Shown: positions 1 through 7,727 of the stretch, one piece after another
Layout of the letters: the number at the start of each line of letters is the position of its first letter
Numbering within the stretch: position 1 is the first letter of the stretch
Notes under the pieces: generated by a model
The model's database searches: none
Told to the model about the DNA's origin: nothing
What the model saw: only the letters and a program-made list of their open reading frames with translations
Source: Deltaproteobacteria bacterium
Lineage (GTDB): Bacteria > Desulfobacterota > Desulfuromonadia > Geobacterales > Geobacteraceae
Length of the DNA: 39,745 nt
Direction: 5' to 3'
Assembly: GCA_021847245.1 (NCBI GenBank)
Contig: JAJZUC010000018.1
Location: 1-39,745 of the forward strand
Program-made: the position numbers and the translations under genes

Positions 1-211
1 GCACTGTGTTACAATGGGCCACGGCTCGGATCTCCTTGTGTTTATTCGTGTTTTGGCGAACTGAATATACCACAAGTAGCTCTCCGAGCCTTCTCTTTTA
101 TGTATCAACTATGGGACAGCAGTGGGTGTCGGCATTTTTTATTTCGGTATGTAGTAATGACCTGAACAGTTTGGGATGATGGAATCAAATTATCTTTTAA
201 GGAAGATGCAT

Positions 212-361
212 ATGAAAACAGCATTCCGGCAACAGGCGACAAACTTTGACTGTGCGCCGACCTCAATAATCAATGCGTTGAAATACCTGTTCGCAAGGAA
301 ACCCGAGGCGCTTCAACTAAGATACGAAAGACTCAAAATTTTGAACAATCAAGATCATTGA
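212..361 (+). pseudogene. Peptidase C39-like N-terminal fragment
   Basis: This is a 49-residue frame starting at ATG 212, preceded by a GGAAG ribosome-binding site; an upstream ATG at 176 is also in frame. The residues FRQQATNFDCAPTSIINALKYLF resemble the start of bacterial C39-like cysteine peptidases, in which a Gln and the Cys of the DC(G/V/A)PT motif form the active site. The usual family length is well over 120 residues, and the catalytic His and Asp regions are missing, so this is read as a truncated relic. The downstream sequence to 470 holds no continuation in any frame that I can recognise. The base composition is more AT-rich than the neighbouring operons. A genuine small protein remains possible. 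Confidence 0.35.
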
Positions 362-470
362 ACATTCAGCCGATCTTGCATTGTTCTAGTGGAATGTGTC
401 TAGCGGGTGTAATCTAGTCATGTGGGGATATTCCCCGTTACCCTCATCTCCCTTATCAGACGCACCACGC

Positions 471-2453
471 CTACAAACCCTTCGCAACCACCTCGGCGAT
501 GTCTCTCACCCGCACCCCGTCCCTCCCTTCGTCCTTGAGCCCATCCTCGAACATGGTCATGCAGAAGGGGCAGGTTACGCAAATAGTATCGGTATTTTGA
601 GCAAGTGCCTCTGTGATCCGTGCCAGGTTGATCCTGGTACCGGTGTGCTCCTCCATCCACATGCGGCCTCCGCCGGCACCGCAGCAGAAGGATGCATCGC
701 GTCTGCGCTCCAGCTCCAACGGTACACTGCCGGTGGCGGCGGCTATTATGCTGCGTGGGGCCTCGTACACATCGTTATACCGCCCGAGGTAGCAGGAGTC
801 GTGGAAGACGACCTTCCCGAGATCGGCTACCTGTCTGGTCAGCTTGATTTTTCCTTCTTTCAGGAGTTGGTCGATCAGCTCGCTGTGATGGATGACCTCC
901 AGCTCGATTCCGTACTGCCGGTAGTCGTTTTTCAGGGTGGAGAAGCAGTGGGGGCACTGGGTGATGATCCTGGTGATCCCTTTCTCCCGGAAGAGCTGGA
1001 CGTTCTGCCTCGCCATTCGGTCGAAGACGAACTCGTTGCCGAGCCGGCGCAGGCTGTCGCCGCAGCAGAACTCTTCCTTACCGAGGATTCCCCATGAAAC
1101 GCCGGCAGAGTTCAGGATGGTGGCAAGCGCCACGGTGACGTGCTTCTGCCGCGAGTCGAATGCGCCGGCGCAACCGACGTAGAGGAGGTAGTCGGTCCTC
1201 CCCTTCTCGAACGGCCTGACCTCCATGGTCGCGGACCACTTGGTCCTCTCGGACGGGGCGATCCCCCACGGGTTGGAGCGGCTCTCCACGTTCTCAAAGA
1301 GGTTCAGGAGTTCCTCGGGGAACCTCGACTCCATCTGCACCAGGTGCCGGCGCATTTTGACGATCTTCGGCATCTGCTCGATCATGACCGGGCAGGCACT
1401 CAGGCAGGCGCCGCAGGTGGTGCAGGACCAGATGGCGTCCTCGGAGATACTCCCCTTGCCGTCACCGATGAGAGGCTGCTCAGGCTTGGATCCCTGCTGC
1501 AAAGGCCCGCCGTTTGTCAGAAGGTTCATCTTGATGTCGTGCACCACCTGTCGGGGATTGAGCGGTTTGCCGGTCGAAGCGGCCGGGCATGCGTCTTGGC
1601 AGCGGCCGCACTCAGTGCAGGAGAAGCCGTCGAACAGGTCCTTCCAGGTGAACTCATCCACTCTGCCGGCACCGAGACTCCCTCCCTTGACGAACTCCTC
1701 CCGCGGCTGGGTGTTGGGTCTTTCCAGGCTCGCGAAGAAACAGTTGGGGATGGCGGTGAGGATGTGCATGTGCTTGCTGTGGGGGAGGTAGTTCAAGAAG
1801 GCAAGGAGCAGCAGTGCGTGGACCCACCAGAATGTCGAGGCTATCGGCACAAGGCCCGAGGCCGCAGAAGAGGAGCCGAGTAGGGTGGCGGCGAAGCTCG
1901 ATACGGGCATCCAGGTATGAGCTTTTTCCTCCCCGAGTGCGATCATCGCTCCGTGCAGGCCGAAGTATGAAAGCATGAGGAGGGCTATGAAGGATAGGAT
2001 GAGGAAGGCCTCGGGGCTCCTCGCTTTCGTGTAGGAGCTCTCCAGGGAGGTGGGGGGAAAGAAGAGGCGTCGGAGGGCTGCCAGGGTTACGCATGCAAGC
2101 GTAAGGAGCGAGACGATGTCGAAGGCAAGGAGCAGGCCGTGATGGAGCGACGCGGGAAGAAGCGCGAGGCTTACGCCGGGAAAGATCCCCGAGATCAGGA
2201 ACTCGCCGTTGGCAAGAAGGAGAATTACGAAGGACCAGAAGATGACGGCGTGATTGATGCCGAATGGAGTGGACACCACCCGCTTCTGGCCGAAGGCGTT
2301 GCGGAGCATCTCCCGAAGCCTGCGGCCCGGGTGCTGGAATCGGTCTTCCGGCCTGCCGAGGAGCACAAGGGAGAGCCGCCTGGAGCAGCTCCAGACGAAG
2401 AAGATGAGCGATGCGACGGTTATGGTGGCAAAAACGGCGGGATTGGGTGACAT
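471..2453 (-). CDS. Membrane ETF:(methyl)menaquinone oxidoreductase, DUF224/CCG FeS type (EMO-like)
   Basis: A 660-residue protein predicted to pass electrons from reduced ETF to the quinone pool. The N-terminal 240 residues are hydrophobic, with about five to six membrane helices (near 6-23, 69-92, 107-127, 147-171 and 206-225) and several membrane His residues suited to heme b, as in nitrate-reductase gamma subunits. Two [4Fe-4S] motifs follow: Cys279/282/285/289 and Cys344/347/350/354. The C-terminal half has two CCG domains (FCCGDS...QCPHC and FCCGAGGG...TCPFC), as in heterodisulfide reductase subunit B. Proteins of this layout next to etf genes were shown in syntrophs to be ETF:methylmenaquinone oxidoreductases. 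GAGG lies 9 bases before the ATG. It is the last gene of the 4922-471 operon, directly after ferredoxin-EtfA. The function is assigned from architecture and context. Confidence 0.86.
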   Translation of the reverse strand: MSPNPAVFATITVASLIFFVWSCSRRLSLVLLGRPEDRFQHPGRRLREMLRNAFGQKRVVSTPFGINHAVIFWSFVILLLANGEFLISGIFPGVSLALLPASLHHGLLLAFDIVSLLTLACVTLAALRRLFFPPTSLESSYTKARSPEAFLILSFIALLMLSYFGLHGAMIALGEEKAHTWMPVSSFAATLLGSSSAASGLVPIASTFWWVHALLLLAFLNYLPHSKHMHILTAIPNCFFASLERPNTQPREEFVKGGSLGAGRVDEFTWKDLFDGFSCTECGRCQDACPAASTGKPLNPRQVVHDIKMNLLTNGGPLQQGSKPEQPLIGDGKGSISEDAIWSCTTCGACLSACPVMIEQMPKIVKMRRHLVQMESRFPEELLNLFENVESRSNPWGIAPSERTKWSATMEVRPFEKGRTDYLLYVGCAGAFDSRQKHVTVALATILNSAGVSWGILGKEEFCCGDSLRRLGNEFVFDRMARQNVQLFREKGITRIITQCPHCFSTLKNDYRQYGIELEVIHHSELIDQLLKEGKIKLTRQVADLGKVVFHDSCYLGRYNDVYEAPRSIIAAATGSVPLELERRRDASFCCGAGGGRMWMEEHTGTRINLARITEALAQNTDTICVTCPFCMTMFEDGLKDEGRDGVRVRDIAEVVAKGL

Positions 2454-2512
2454 TTTCTAAACCTCACGAAAGCCCCGTCAGCCGAGGACTGGGATTGGTT
2501 GCCGGCCCTTTT

Positions 2513-3862
2513 CTATGCCGAGAGCCTTTCGCCGTCAGATCGGCAGCTCTGCTCCTTCAACTCACGAATCCCCTGGGTGATGGCCGGCACGACCTGGAAC
2601 AGGTCGCCGACGATGCCGTAGTGGGCCACTTCGAAGATGGGGGCGTCCTTGTCGCGGTTGATGGCGATGATGAGGTCCGAGTCCTGCATCCCCACCAGGT
2701 GCTGGATGGCGCCGCTGATCCCGCAGGCGATGTAGATCTTTGGTCGAACGGTCTTGCCGGTCTGCCCGACCTGGCGCTCGTGGGGCATCCAGCCTGCGTC
2801 AACGACGCTGCGTGAGGCGCCGACAACGCCCCCCAGCTCATCGGCCAGTTCCTGGAGCAGGGCAAAATTCTCTCGCCCCATCATCCCCCGTCCCCCGGAG
2901 ACGATGAACTCGGCGCCGGCGACGTCGATGTGGTCCTTCCCCTTCCGGTCGTTGATGACCTCGATCACCTTGGTCAGGATGTCCTCTTCCCGCACCGGGC
3001 AGGTGACGCGAAGGATCTCGCCGCTCGCTCCCTTGCGCCGCTCGGGCATTGCCATGACGTGGGGGCGGACGGTCGCCATCTGGGGGCGGAATCTGTCGCA
3101 CATGATGGTGGCCATGATGTTGCCGCCGAACGCGGGGCGGGTCTGCATGAGGTTTCGTCGGTCGTCGACGGCAAGACCGGTGCAGTCTGCGGTCAGGCCG
3201 GTCCCGAGCACGGTGGCGACGGCACCGGCCAGGTCGCGCCCAAGCCCCGTGGCACCCATGAGGATGATCTCCGGCCTGTATCTGTCGATGAGGTGGCAGA
3301 GGGCCTTGAGATAGGTCTCGGTGCGGTAGTGGCGATAGACCGGGGCATCGACGAGGTAGGCCCTGTCGGCACCATAGGCAAAGGCCTCGTGGCAGAGGGA
3401 CTCCACCCGTTCGCCGATGACGACGGCCGACAGCCCGACGCCTAGGGCATCGGCCAACTCCCGCCCTTTGCCGAGCAGTTCCCAGGAAACCTTGGCCACT
3501 TCCCCTTCTGTCTGCTCTATGAAAACCCAGACCCCCTTGTAAGCGGCGAGCTTCTCAATCAGGGCTTGGGCCTCGGGGTCTTCTTCCTCAACCGGAGCGC
3601 CACCTTGCTGCCTGGCCATTTCGTCAAGGATCCTCTGCTCCTCGGGGGTGAAAAACATCGTGATCGCCTGGGCCGGACAGACCTTGACGCACTTGACGCA
3701 GCCTATGCATTTATCGACGATGATGAGCGGCTCGCCCGCCCCATTCATTTCGATTGCCCCCACCGGGCATGAACTCTCACACCGCGCGCCGCAAGCAATG
3801 CACTTGCCTTCGCCAAGGGATGCTTTCCCACGCGGTCGCTTCACTTGGTCCATTCTGTTCAT
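2513..3862 (-). CDS. etfA: Electron transfer flavoprotein alpha subunit with N-terminal 2x[4Fe-4S] ferredoxin domain
   Basis: The large ETF subunit carries an extra ferredoxin domain. Cys21/24/28/32 (CxxCxxxCxxxCP, one residue longer than the canonical spacing) and Cys52/55/58/62 (canonical) would bind two [4Fe-4S] clusters; the EtfA Rossmann-like and FAD-binding domains follow, including GGRGMM and the C-terminal CGISGAIQHLVGM FAD motif. The 449-residue length matches ferredoxin-fused EtfA rather than the roughly 310-330 residues of plain EtfA. The start is ATG 3862, with GGAAGAGAG just upstream; the frame can be extended to a TTG at 3889, but that would place the ribosome-binding site inside the gene. 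Known relatives include subunits of bifurcating ETF complexes such as caffeyl-CoA reductase. It is sandwiched between its EtfB and the EMO-like protein. Confidence 0.93.
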   Translation of the reverse strand: MNRMDQVKRPRGKASLGEGKCIACGARCESSCPVGAIEMNGAGEPLIIVDKCIGCVKCVKVCPAQAITMFFTPEEQRILDEMARQQGGAPVEEEDPEAQALIEKLAAYKGVWVFIEQTEGEVAKVSWELLGKGRELADALGVGLSAVVIGERVESLCHEAFAYGADRAYLVDAPVYRHYRTETYLKALCHLIDRYRPEIILMGATGLGRDLAGAVATVLGTGLTADCTGLAVDDRRNLMQTRPAFGGNIMATIMCDRFRPQMATVRPHVMAMPERRKGASGEILRVTCPVREEDILTKVIEVINDRKGKDHIDVAGAEFIVSGGRGMMGRENFALLQELADELGGVVGASRSVVDAGWMPHERQVGQTGKTVRPKIYIACGISGAIQHLVGMQDSDLIIAINRDKDAPIFEVAHYGIVGDLFQVVPAITQGIRELKEQSCRSDGERLSA

Positions 3863-3885
3863 ATCTCTCTTCCCAGACACAATGT

Positions 3886-4065
3886 TCAAGTTATTGGCCC
3901 CATTCCGGGCGCTGCGAGAACATCCTGTTTCTTGAATCCATGTGAGTATTCAGGATAATAGACATCAAGACATGCGCCGCATATGGAGGAAGTTTTCCCG
4001 GTAACGCCATGACCCTCTTTCATTCCTATTATCCGATGGCAAAACATGCATTCCACCTCCATCAT
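3886..4065 (-). CDS. Small CxxC/CxxC putative zinc- or iron-binding protein
   Basis: A 59-residue protein whose family I do not recognise. Cys6-x2-Cys9 and Cys29-x2-Cys32, 19 residues apart, form a zinc-ribbon or rubredoxin-like metal site, with two His residues (10 and 19) between them. There is no signal peptide or membrane segment. The start chosen is ATG 4065, which has a very strong GGGGAGGT ribosome-binding site 7 bases upstream; longer in-frame starts up to 4116 lack one. It lies between etfB (ends 4110) and ferredoxin-etfA (begins 3862), on the same strand with short gaps, so it is probably cotranslated with the ETF. A role in ETF assembly or electron transfer is only a guess. Confidence 0.7.
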   Translation of the reverse strand: MMEVECMFCHRIIGMKEGHGVTGKTSSICGACLDVYYPEYSHGFKKQDVLAAPGMGPIT

Positions 4066-4109
4066 GGCCACACCTCCCCAATGATTCTTCATGGGCGTGA
4101 GAACTTGCT

Positions 4110-4922
4110 TCAACATGGCAGAAGATCCTTACTCACCAGCTTGTCGATCAGGAGTTTCGCTGTTCCTGCCGGATCATGCACCCCGTCGCCGATGATCTCT
4201 CCCTTCTCTCGCTCAGGAGAGAAGATCCTGCTCACCCAGGTGGGGGAACCTTTCAGGCCGGTGGTGTTCACGTCGAGCCTGAGGACCTCGTTGTTCCAGA
4301 CCTTCACCTCTGCCTCCTGGGAGGCAAGGCGCATGGGGACGGCCGGGTAGCGGAGACGGTTCAGTTCGCGGACCACGGTAAGCATGGCCGGGAGCGGCGC
4401 CTCGACCACCTCGTGTCTCCCTTCCAGCTTGCGCCTGACCCTGATCCTGCAGCGGAGATGGTCGATCGCGTCGATCCGGTCGACCAGCGTAAGCTGGGTA
4501 TAGCCCAGACGGGTGGCTATGCCGGGGCCGACCTGGGCCGTATCCCCGTCGATGGTCTGCTTGCCGCAGAGAACAAGCCCCACACCTTCCTGGTGATGAA
4601 GCTTTCTGATCGCCTCCGCAAGGACATTGCTGGTGGCCAGGGTATCGGCCCCGCCGAAGGCCCGGTCGGAGAGAAGGATCGCCTCATCCACGCCGAGTGC
4701 CAGGGCTTTCCTGAGGGTTGCCTCGGCGTTGGGCGGCCCCATGGATATTGCGGCAACGCGAAAGCCGAACCGGTCCTTGAGCCGCAACGCCTCTTCCAGG
4801 GCATGGGTGTCGTAAGGGTTTACGATGAACGGTATTCCTTCCCGAACCAGGGTGTTGGTCACCGGGTCAATCTGGACCTGGGTGGTATCGGGTACCTGTT
4901 TGATGCAAACGACTACAAACAT
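4110..4922 (-). CDS. etfB: Electron transfer flavoprotein beta subunit, bifurcating-like class
   Basis: This 270-residue EtfB would bind the second cofactor of the ETF dimer and dock acyl-CoA dehydrogenases. It begins with VVVCIKQVPDT and has NPYDTHALEEALRLKD, FGGADTLATSNV and DGDTAQVGP. The last two stretches are those of EtfB from flavin-bifurcating ETFs such as the Acidaminococcus and clostridial proteins, unlike the second EtfB at 6013-6789, which has IQDPAPHAKDPW and DRGSAQVGA. GAGG lies 8 bases before the ATG. It is the first gene of the operon with the CxxC protein, ferredoxin-EtfA and EMO. I see no convincing sigma70 promoter in the 60 bases before it, so the promoter may lie elsewhere or be atypical. 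Confidence 0.92.
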   Translation of the reverse strand: MFVVVCIKQVPDTTQVQIDPVTNTLVREGIPFIVNPYDTHALEEALRLKDRFGFRVAAISMGPPNAEATLRKALALGVDEAILLSDRAFGGADTLATSNVLAEAIRKLHHQEGVGLVLCGKQTIDGDTAQVGPGIATRLGYTQLTLVDRIDAIDHLRCRIRVRRKLEGRHEVVEAPLPAMLTVVRELNRLRYPAVPMRLASQEAEVKVWNNEVLRLDVNTTGLKGSPTWVSRIFSPEREKGEIIGDGVHDPAGTAKLLIDKLVSKDLLPC

Positions 4923-4985
4923 GGTTGACCTCGGTCATTATTCGTTATCTGCATATCAACCCGGACATTTTCCGCCGTGTACCGT

Positions 4986-5020
4986 GAAAAAAGCGGGGCG
5001 GGCATGGCGTCCCGCCCCTT
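4986..5020 (-). terminator. Intrinsic terminator after etfA of the glutaryl-CoA operon
   Basis: The perfect 8-bp GC stem GGGGCGGG (4995-5002) / CCCGCCCC (5011-5018) has an 8-base loop. On the minus strand it is followed by GC and then six T residues (4992-4987). It lies 65 bases past the etfA stop at 5085 and separates the two minus-strand operons. Confidence 0.92.
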
Positions 5021-5084
5021 GAATCACAATAAGGAAAGGAGTTACTACCCGGACCGGACGGTGAGCCTTGCTTCTCTTTGGATT

Positions 5085-6002
5085 CTATTTCTGCAGCTTC
5101 GCCGTGAGCGCCGGCACGAACTGCATGACATCGGCGACGACCAGCACGTCCGCCACCTCGCCGATGGGGGCATCCCTGTCCTTGTTGATGGCAACCACGA
5201 AGTCCGACTTCTTCATCCCTGCCAGGTGCTGTATGGCGCCGCTGATCCCGCACGCTACATAGAGCTTGGGGGATACGCTCTGGCCGGTGGTCCCCACCTG
5301 GTGGCTGTGCTCCACCCAGCCGGCGTCCACCACGGGACGGCTCGCCCCAAGTTCGCCACCCATGGCCTTGGCCAGTGCCGCGATGACCGCCACGTTCTCC
5401 TTTTTCCCCACCCCCCGGCCGGCGCTGACGATCACCTCCGCCCGGCTCAGGTCCACCTCCTTCTGCTCCGCCGGCTCGTAGCCGACGAATTCCAGGGCCG
5501 AGGCGGTATCGGCGAGATCGATCCTCTCGATCCGCGGGCTCCCCTGGGGAGAAGCGGCGGGGCTGAAGGCACCGGCTTGAATAGTGACGACCGTCTTGGC
5601 GCTCTTTGGGGTGACGGTGCGCCGCAGCTTGGCGTTGCAGAGGCCGACTTCGAGCTTGCCATCAACAACGCCGACGACTTCGGAGACCTGGCCGGCCCTG
5701 AGCCTTGCCGCCACCCGGGGGGCCAGGTCCCACCCATAGGAGGAGTGGACGAAGACGACGTAGTCGGGGTTTTCCCGCTCTACCGCCGCAAGGACGATCC
5801 TTTTGTGGAGATCCGGGTTGTACTCGCCGTATTTCGCCGCATCGGCCAGGTAGACTGTGCCGTTGACTCGGGGTGCCTCGGCCTCGCTCCCGATCAGGAC
5901 CATGGCCCTGTCGGCGCCCAGCCTGTCGGCAAAGGCGACCAGTTCGTAGCTTGAGTCGAGGAGCTTTCCTTCCCGGTATTCACAGATGAGCAGTGCTTTC
6001 AT
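5085..6002 (-). CDS. etfA: Electron transfer flavoprotein alpha subunit
   Basis: A plain 305-residue EtfA without the ferredoxin extension. It has the N-terminal EtfA domain (MKALLICEYREGKL), a central SAGRGVG motif, and the FAD-binding C-terminal domain with GASRPVVDAGW, THQVG-like SHQVGTTGQSVSP and CGISGAIQHLAGM, ending in the usual IVVADVMQFVPAL-type segment. It pairs with the EtfB gene at 6013-6789, whose stop lies 10 bases upstream. It is the last gene of the 13098-5085 operon and is followed by the 4986-5020 terminator. It is expected to accept electrons from the glutaryl-CoA dehydrogenase encoded in the same operon, and from other acyl-CoA dehydrogenases in the window. Confidence 0.95.
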   Translation of the reverse strand: MKALLICEYREGKLLDSSYELVAFADRLGADRAMVLIGSEAEAPRVNGTVYLADAAKYGEYNPDLHKRIVLAAVERENPDYVVFVHSSYGWDLAPRVAARLRAGQVSEVVGVVDGKLEVGLCNAKLRRTVTPKSAKTVVTIQAGAFSPAASPQGSPRIERIDLADTASALEFVGYEPAEQKEVDLSRAEVIVSAGRGVGKKENVAVIAALAKAMGGELGASRPVVDAGWVEHSHQVGTTGQSVSPKLYVACGISGAIQHLAGMKKSDFVVAINKDRDAPIGEVADVLVVADVMQFVPALTAKLQK

Positions 6003-6012
6003 GTCGATCCTC

Positions 6013-6789
6013 CTATCTCACTACGGCTGTTTTTTCTTTGAGGATGCCGATGAGTTGGTCGGCAAGGTCGGCCACCTCCCCTTCGAGGATGATGCCGCCC
6101 CCCTTTCTGGCCGGGGGATAAACGGCGGCGGTGGCGGCCAGGGGCTCTTCGTGGAGGAGCTCGGCCACCGGGATGGCCTGGATCTCCTTCTTCTTCGCCT
6201 TCATGATGTTGGGAAGGGTCGGATAGCGGGGGACGTTGAGCCCCAGCTGGCAGGTGACGAGGGCCGGGGTCCGAAGCCTCACCACCCCCTTCATCCCTCC
6301 CTCCAGTTCACGCCTGGCGGTTACGGTGTTGCCGTCGCAGGCGAAGCCGACCAGGGTGGTGGCGCAGGGAAGCCCGAGGAGCTCCGCCACAGTCGCCCCC
6401 ACCTGGGCCGAGCCCCGGTCCTGGGACTGCATGCCGGTGAAGATGAGGTCGAAGTTCTTGTCCCTGGCGAAGGCGGCGATGATGGAGGCGATCTGCCACG
6501 GGTCCTTCGCGTGGGGGGCCGGGTCCTGGATATGGACCCCCCGGTCGCACCCCATGGCAAGGGCCTTCTTGAGCGCCTCCCCTACCCGGTCGGGACCGAT
6601 GGAGAGGACGGTGACCTCGGGGGCGTTGCCGAGGGCCTCCTTCAGCCGGACCGCCTCCTCCACCGCATACTCGTCGTACTCGTTCATCCGCCAGGCGAGA
6701 TCGGTCTCGTCGTACCACTCACCTCCCGCGTTCGGCTTGAACCGCGACTCCATGTCCGGTACCTGTTTGATGCAGACCAGTATCTTCAT
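6013..6789 (-). CDS. etfB: Electron transfer flavoprotein beta subunit
   Basis: A 258-residue EtfB starting MKILVCIKQVPDM, with NEYDEYAVEEAVRLKE, the DRGSAQVGATVAELLG nucleotide-binding stretch and VPRYPTLPNIMKAKKKEI, the dehydrogenase-docking region in EtfB proteins. The start ATG 6789 has a GAAGGAGG ribosome-binding site a few bases upstream. It forms a pair with etfA (5085-6002). Its sequence differs clearly from the EtfB at 4110-4922, so the cell has two distinct ETFs encoded within 4 kb. The immediate upstream gene is 3-hydroxybutyryl-CoA dehydrogenase, placing this ETF in the glutaryl/crotonyl-CoA degradation operon. Confidence 0.95.
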   Translation of the reverse strand: MKILVCIKQVPDMESRFKPNAGGEWYDETDLAWRMNEYDEYAVEEAVRLKEALGNAPEVTVLSIGPDRVGEALKKALAMGCDRGVHIQDPAPHAKDPWQIASIIAAFARDKNFDLIFTGMQSQDRGSAQVGATVAELLGLPCATTLVGFACDGNTVTARRELEGGMKGVVRLRTPALVTCQLGLNVPRYPTLPNIMKAKKKEIQAIPVAELLHEEPLAATAAVYPPARKGGGIILEGEVADLADQLIGILKEKTAVVR

Positions 6790-6838
6790 ATGAACCTCCT
6801 TCGGGTTTGTCCGGTTTTCCCCAGCGTCCGGGATGCTC

Positions 6839-7684
6839 TCAATAGGTGTAGAATCCCCGTCCTGACTTCCTCCCCAGATGTCCCGCGTTCACCATCTTCA
6901 CCAGGAAGGGACAGGGGCGGTACTTCGGGTCCTTGAAGCCGTCGTAGAGGACATTCATGATCGCCAGACAGGTGTCGAGGCCAATGAAGTCGGCCAGGGT
7001 CAGCGGCCCCATGGGCTGGTTGGTGCCGAGCTTCATCCCCTTGTCGATGTCCTCGGCAGAGGCTACCCCCTCGTAGAGGGCGAAGACCGCCTCGTTGATC
7101 ATCGGCATGAGAATGCGGTTCACTATGAAGCCGGGATAGTCCTGGGAGACCGCCATCTCCTTGTCGAGCTTCGCCACCAGCTCCGCCGTGGTGGCGAAGG
7201 TGGCATCGCTCGTGGCGTGCCCCCGGATCACCTCCACGAGCTTCATCACCGGCACCGGGTTCATGAAGTGCATCCCGATCACCTTGTCGGGGCGTCTCGT
7301 GACCGCGGCGATCTTGGTGATAGGGATGGAGGAGGTGTTGGAGGCCAGAATCGCCCCCTCCTTCACGGTCTCGTCCAGCTTTCTGAAGATCTCCAGCTTC
7401 AGCGGCTCGTTTTCGGTGACCGCCTCGACGCAGAAGTCGCAGCCGGCAAGCTCGGCCATGTTCTTCGTGGTCTTGATCCTGGCGACGGTCTCGCCCACCA
7501 CCGTTTCGGGGATCACCCCCTTCTTCGCCTGGCGTTCCAGGTTCTGCCTGATGGTGGTCACCGCCTTTTCGAGCTGAAGCTCGGCGATGTCGTAGAGCAC
7601 CACGTCATGGCCGAACTGGGCAAAGACGTGGGCGATGCCGTTTCCCATCTGACCCGCGCCGAGTACGCCGATTTTTGTGATCAT
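6839..7684 (-). CDS. hbd: 3-hydroxybutyryl-CoA dehydrogenase
   Basis: Oxidises (S)-3-hydroxybutyryl-CoA to acetoacetyl-CoA with NAD. The 281 residues match single-domain Hbd proteins (about 282). GVLGAGQMGNGIA (7-19) is the NAD-binding glycine loop, NTSSIPITKIAA and HFMNPVPVMKLVEVI (with the catalytic His) form the active site, and the C-terminal domain ends in GHLGRKSGRGFYTY. The chosen start ATG 7684 has GGGAGGACG upstream; an extended frame to 7993 lies inside the thiolase gene and is not real. Downstream of thiolase and upstream of etfB in the same operon, it supplies the step between crotonyl-CoA hydration and thiolysis. Confidence 0.95.
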   Translation of the reverse strand: MITKIGVLGAGQMGNGIAHVFAQFGHDVVLYDIAELQLEKAVTTIRQNLERQAKKGVIPETVVGETVARIKTTKNMAELAGCDFCVEAVTENEPLKLEIFRKLDETVKEGAILASNTSSIPITKIAAVTRRPDKVIGMHFMNPVPVMKLVEVIRGHATSDATFATTAELVAKLDKEMAVSQDYPGFIVNRILMPMINEAVFALYEGVASAEDIDKGMKLGTNQPMGPLTLADFIGLDTCLAIMNVLYDGFKDPKYRPCPFLVKMVNAGHLGRKSGRGFYTY

Positions 7685-7727
7685 GAACGTCCTCCCGAAA
7701 TTCTTTTTTTCACCACGGTTTTCAATG

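Noticed and set aside
23-90. Inverted repeat GGCTCGGA / TCCGAGCC at 23-30 and 83-90
   Set aside because: Arms of 8 bases, 52 bases apart, could arise by chance, and nothing nearby supports an element end.
424-436. GGGGATATTCCCC palindrome after the EMO gene as a terminator
   Set aside because: The stem is only five pairs with a 3-base loop and has no T-run, so it is too weak to call.
4923-4985. A sigma70 promoter directly before etfB of the EMO operon
   Set aside because: TTGATA is present on the minus strand but no acceptable -10 box lies at 16-18 bases; not called.
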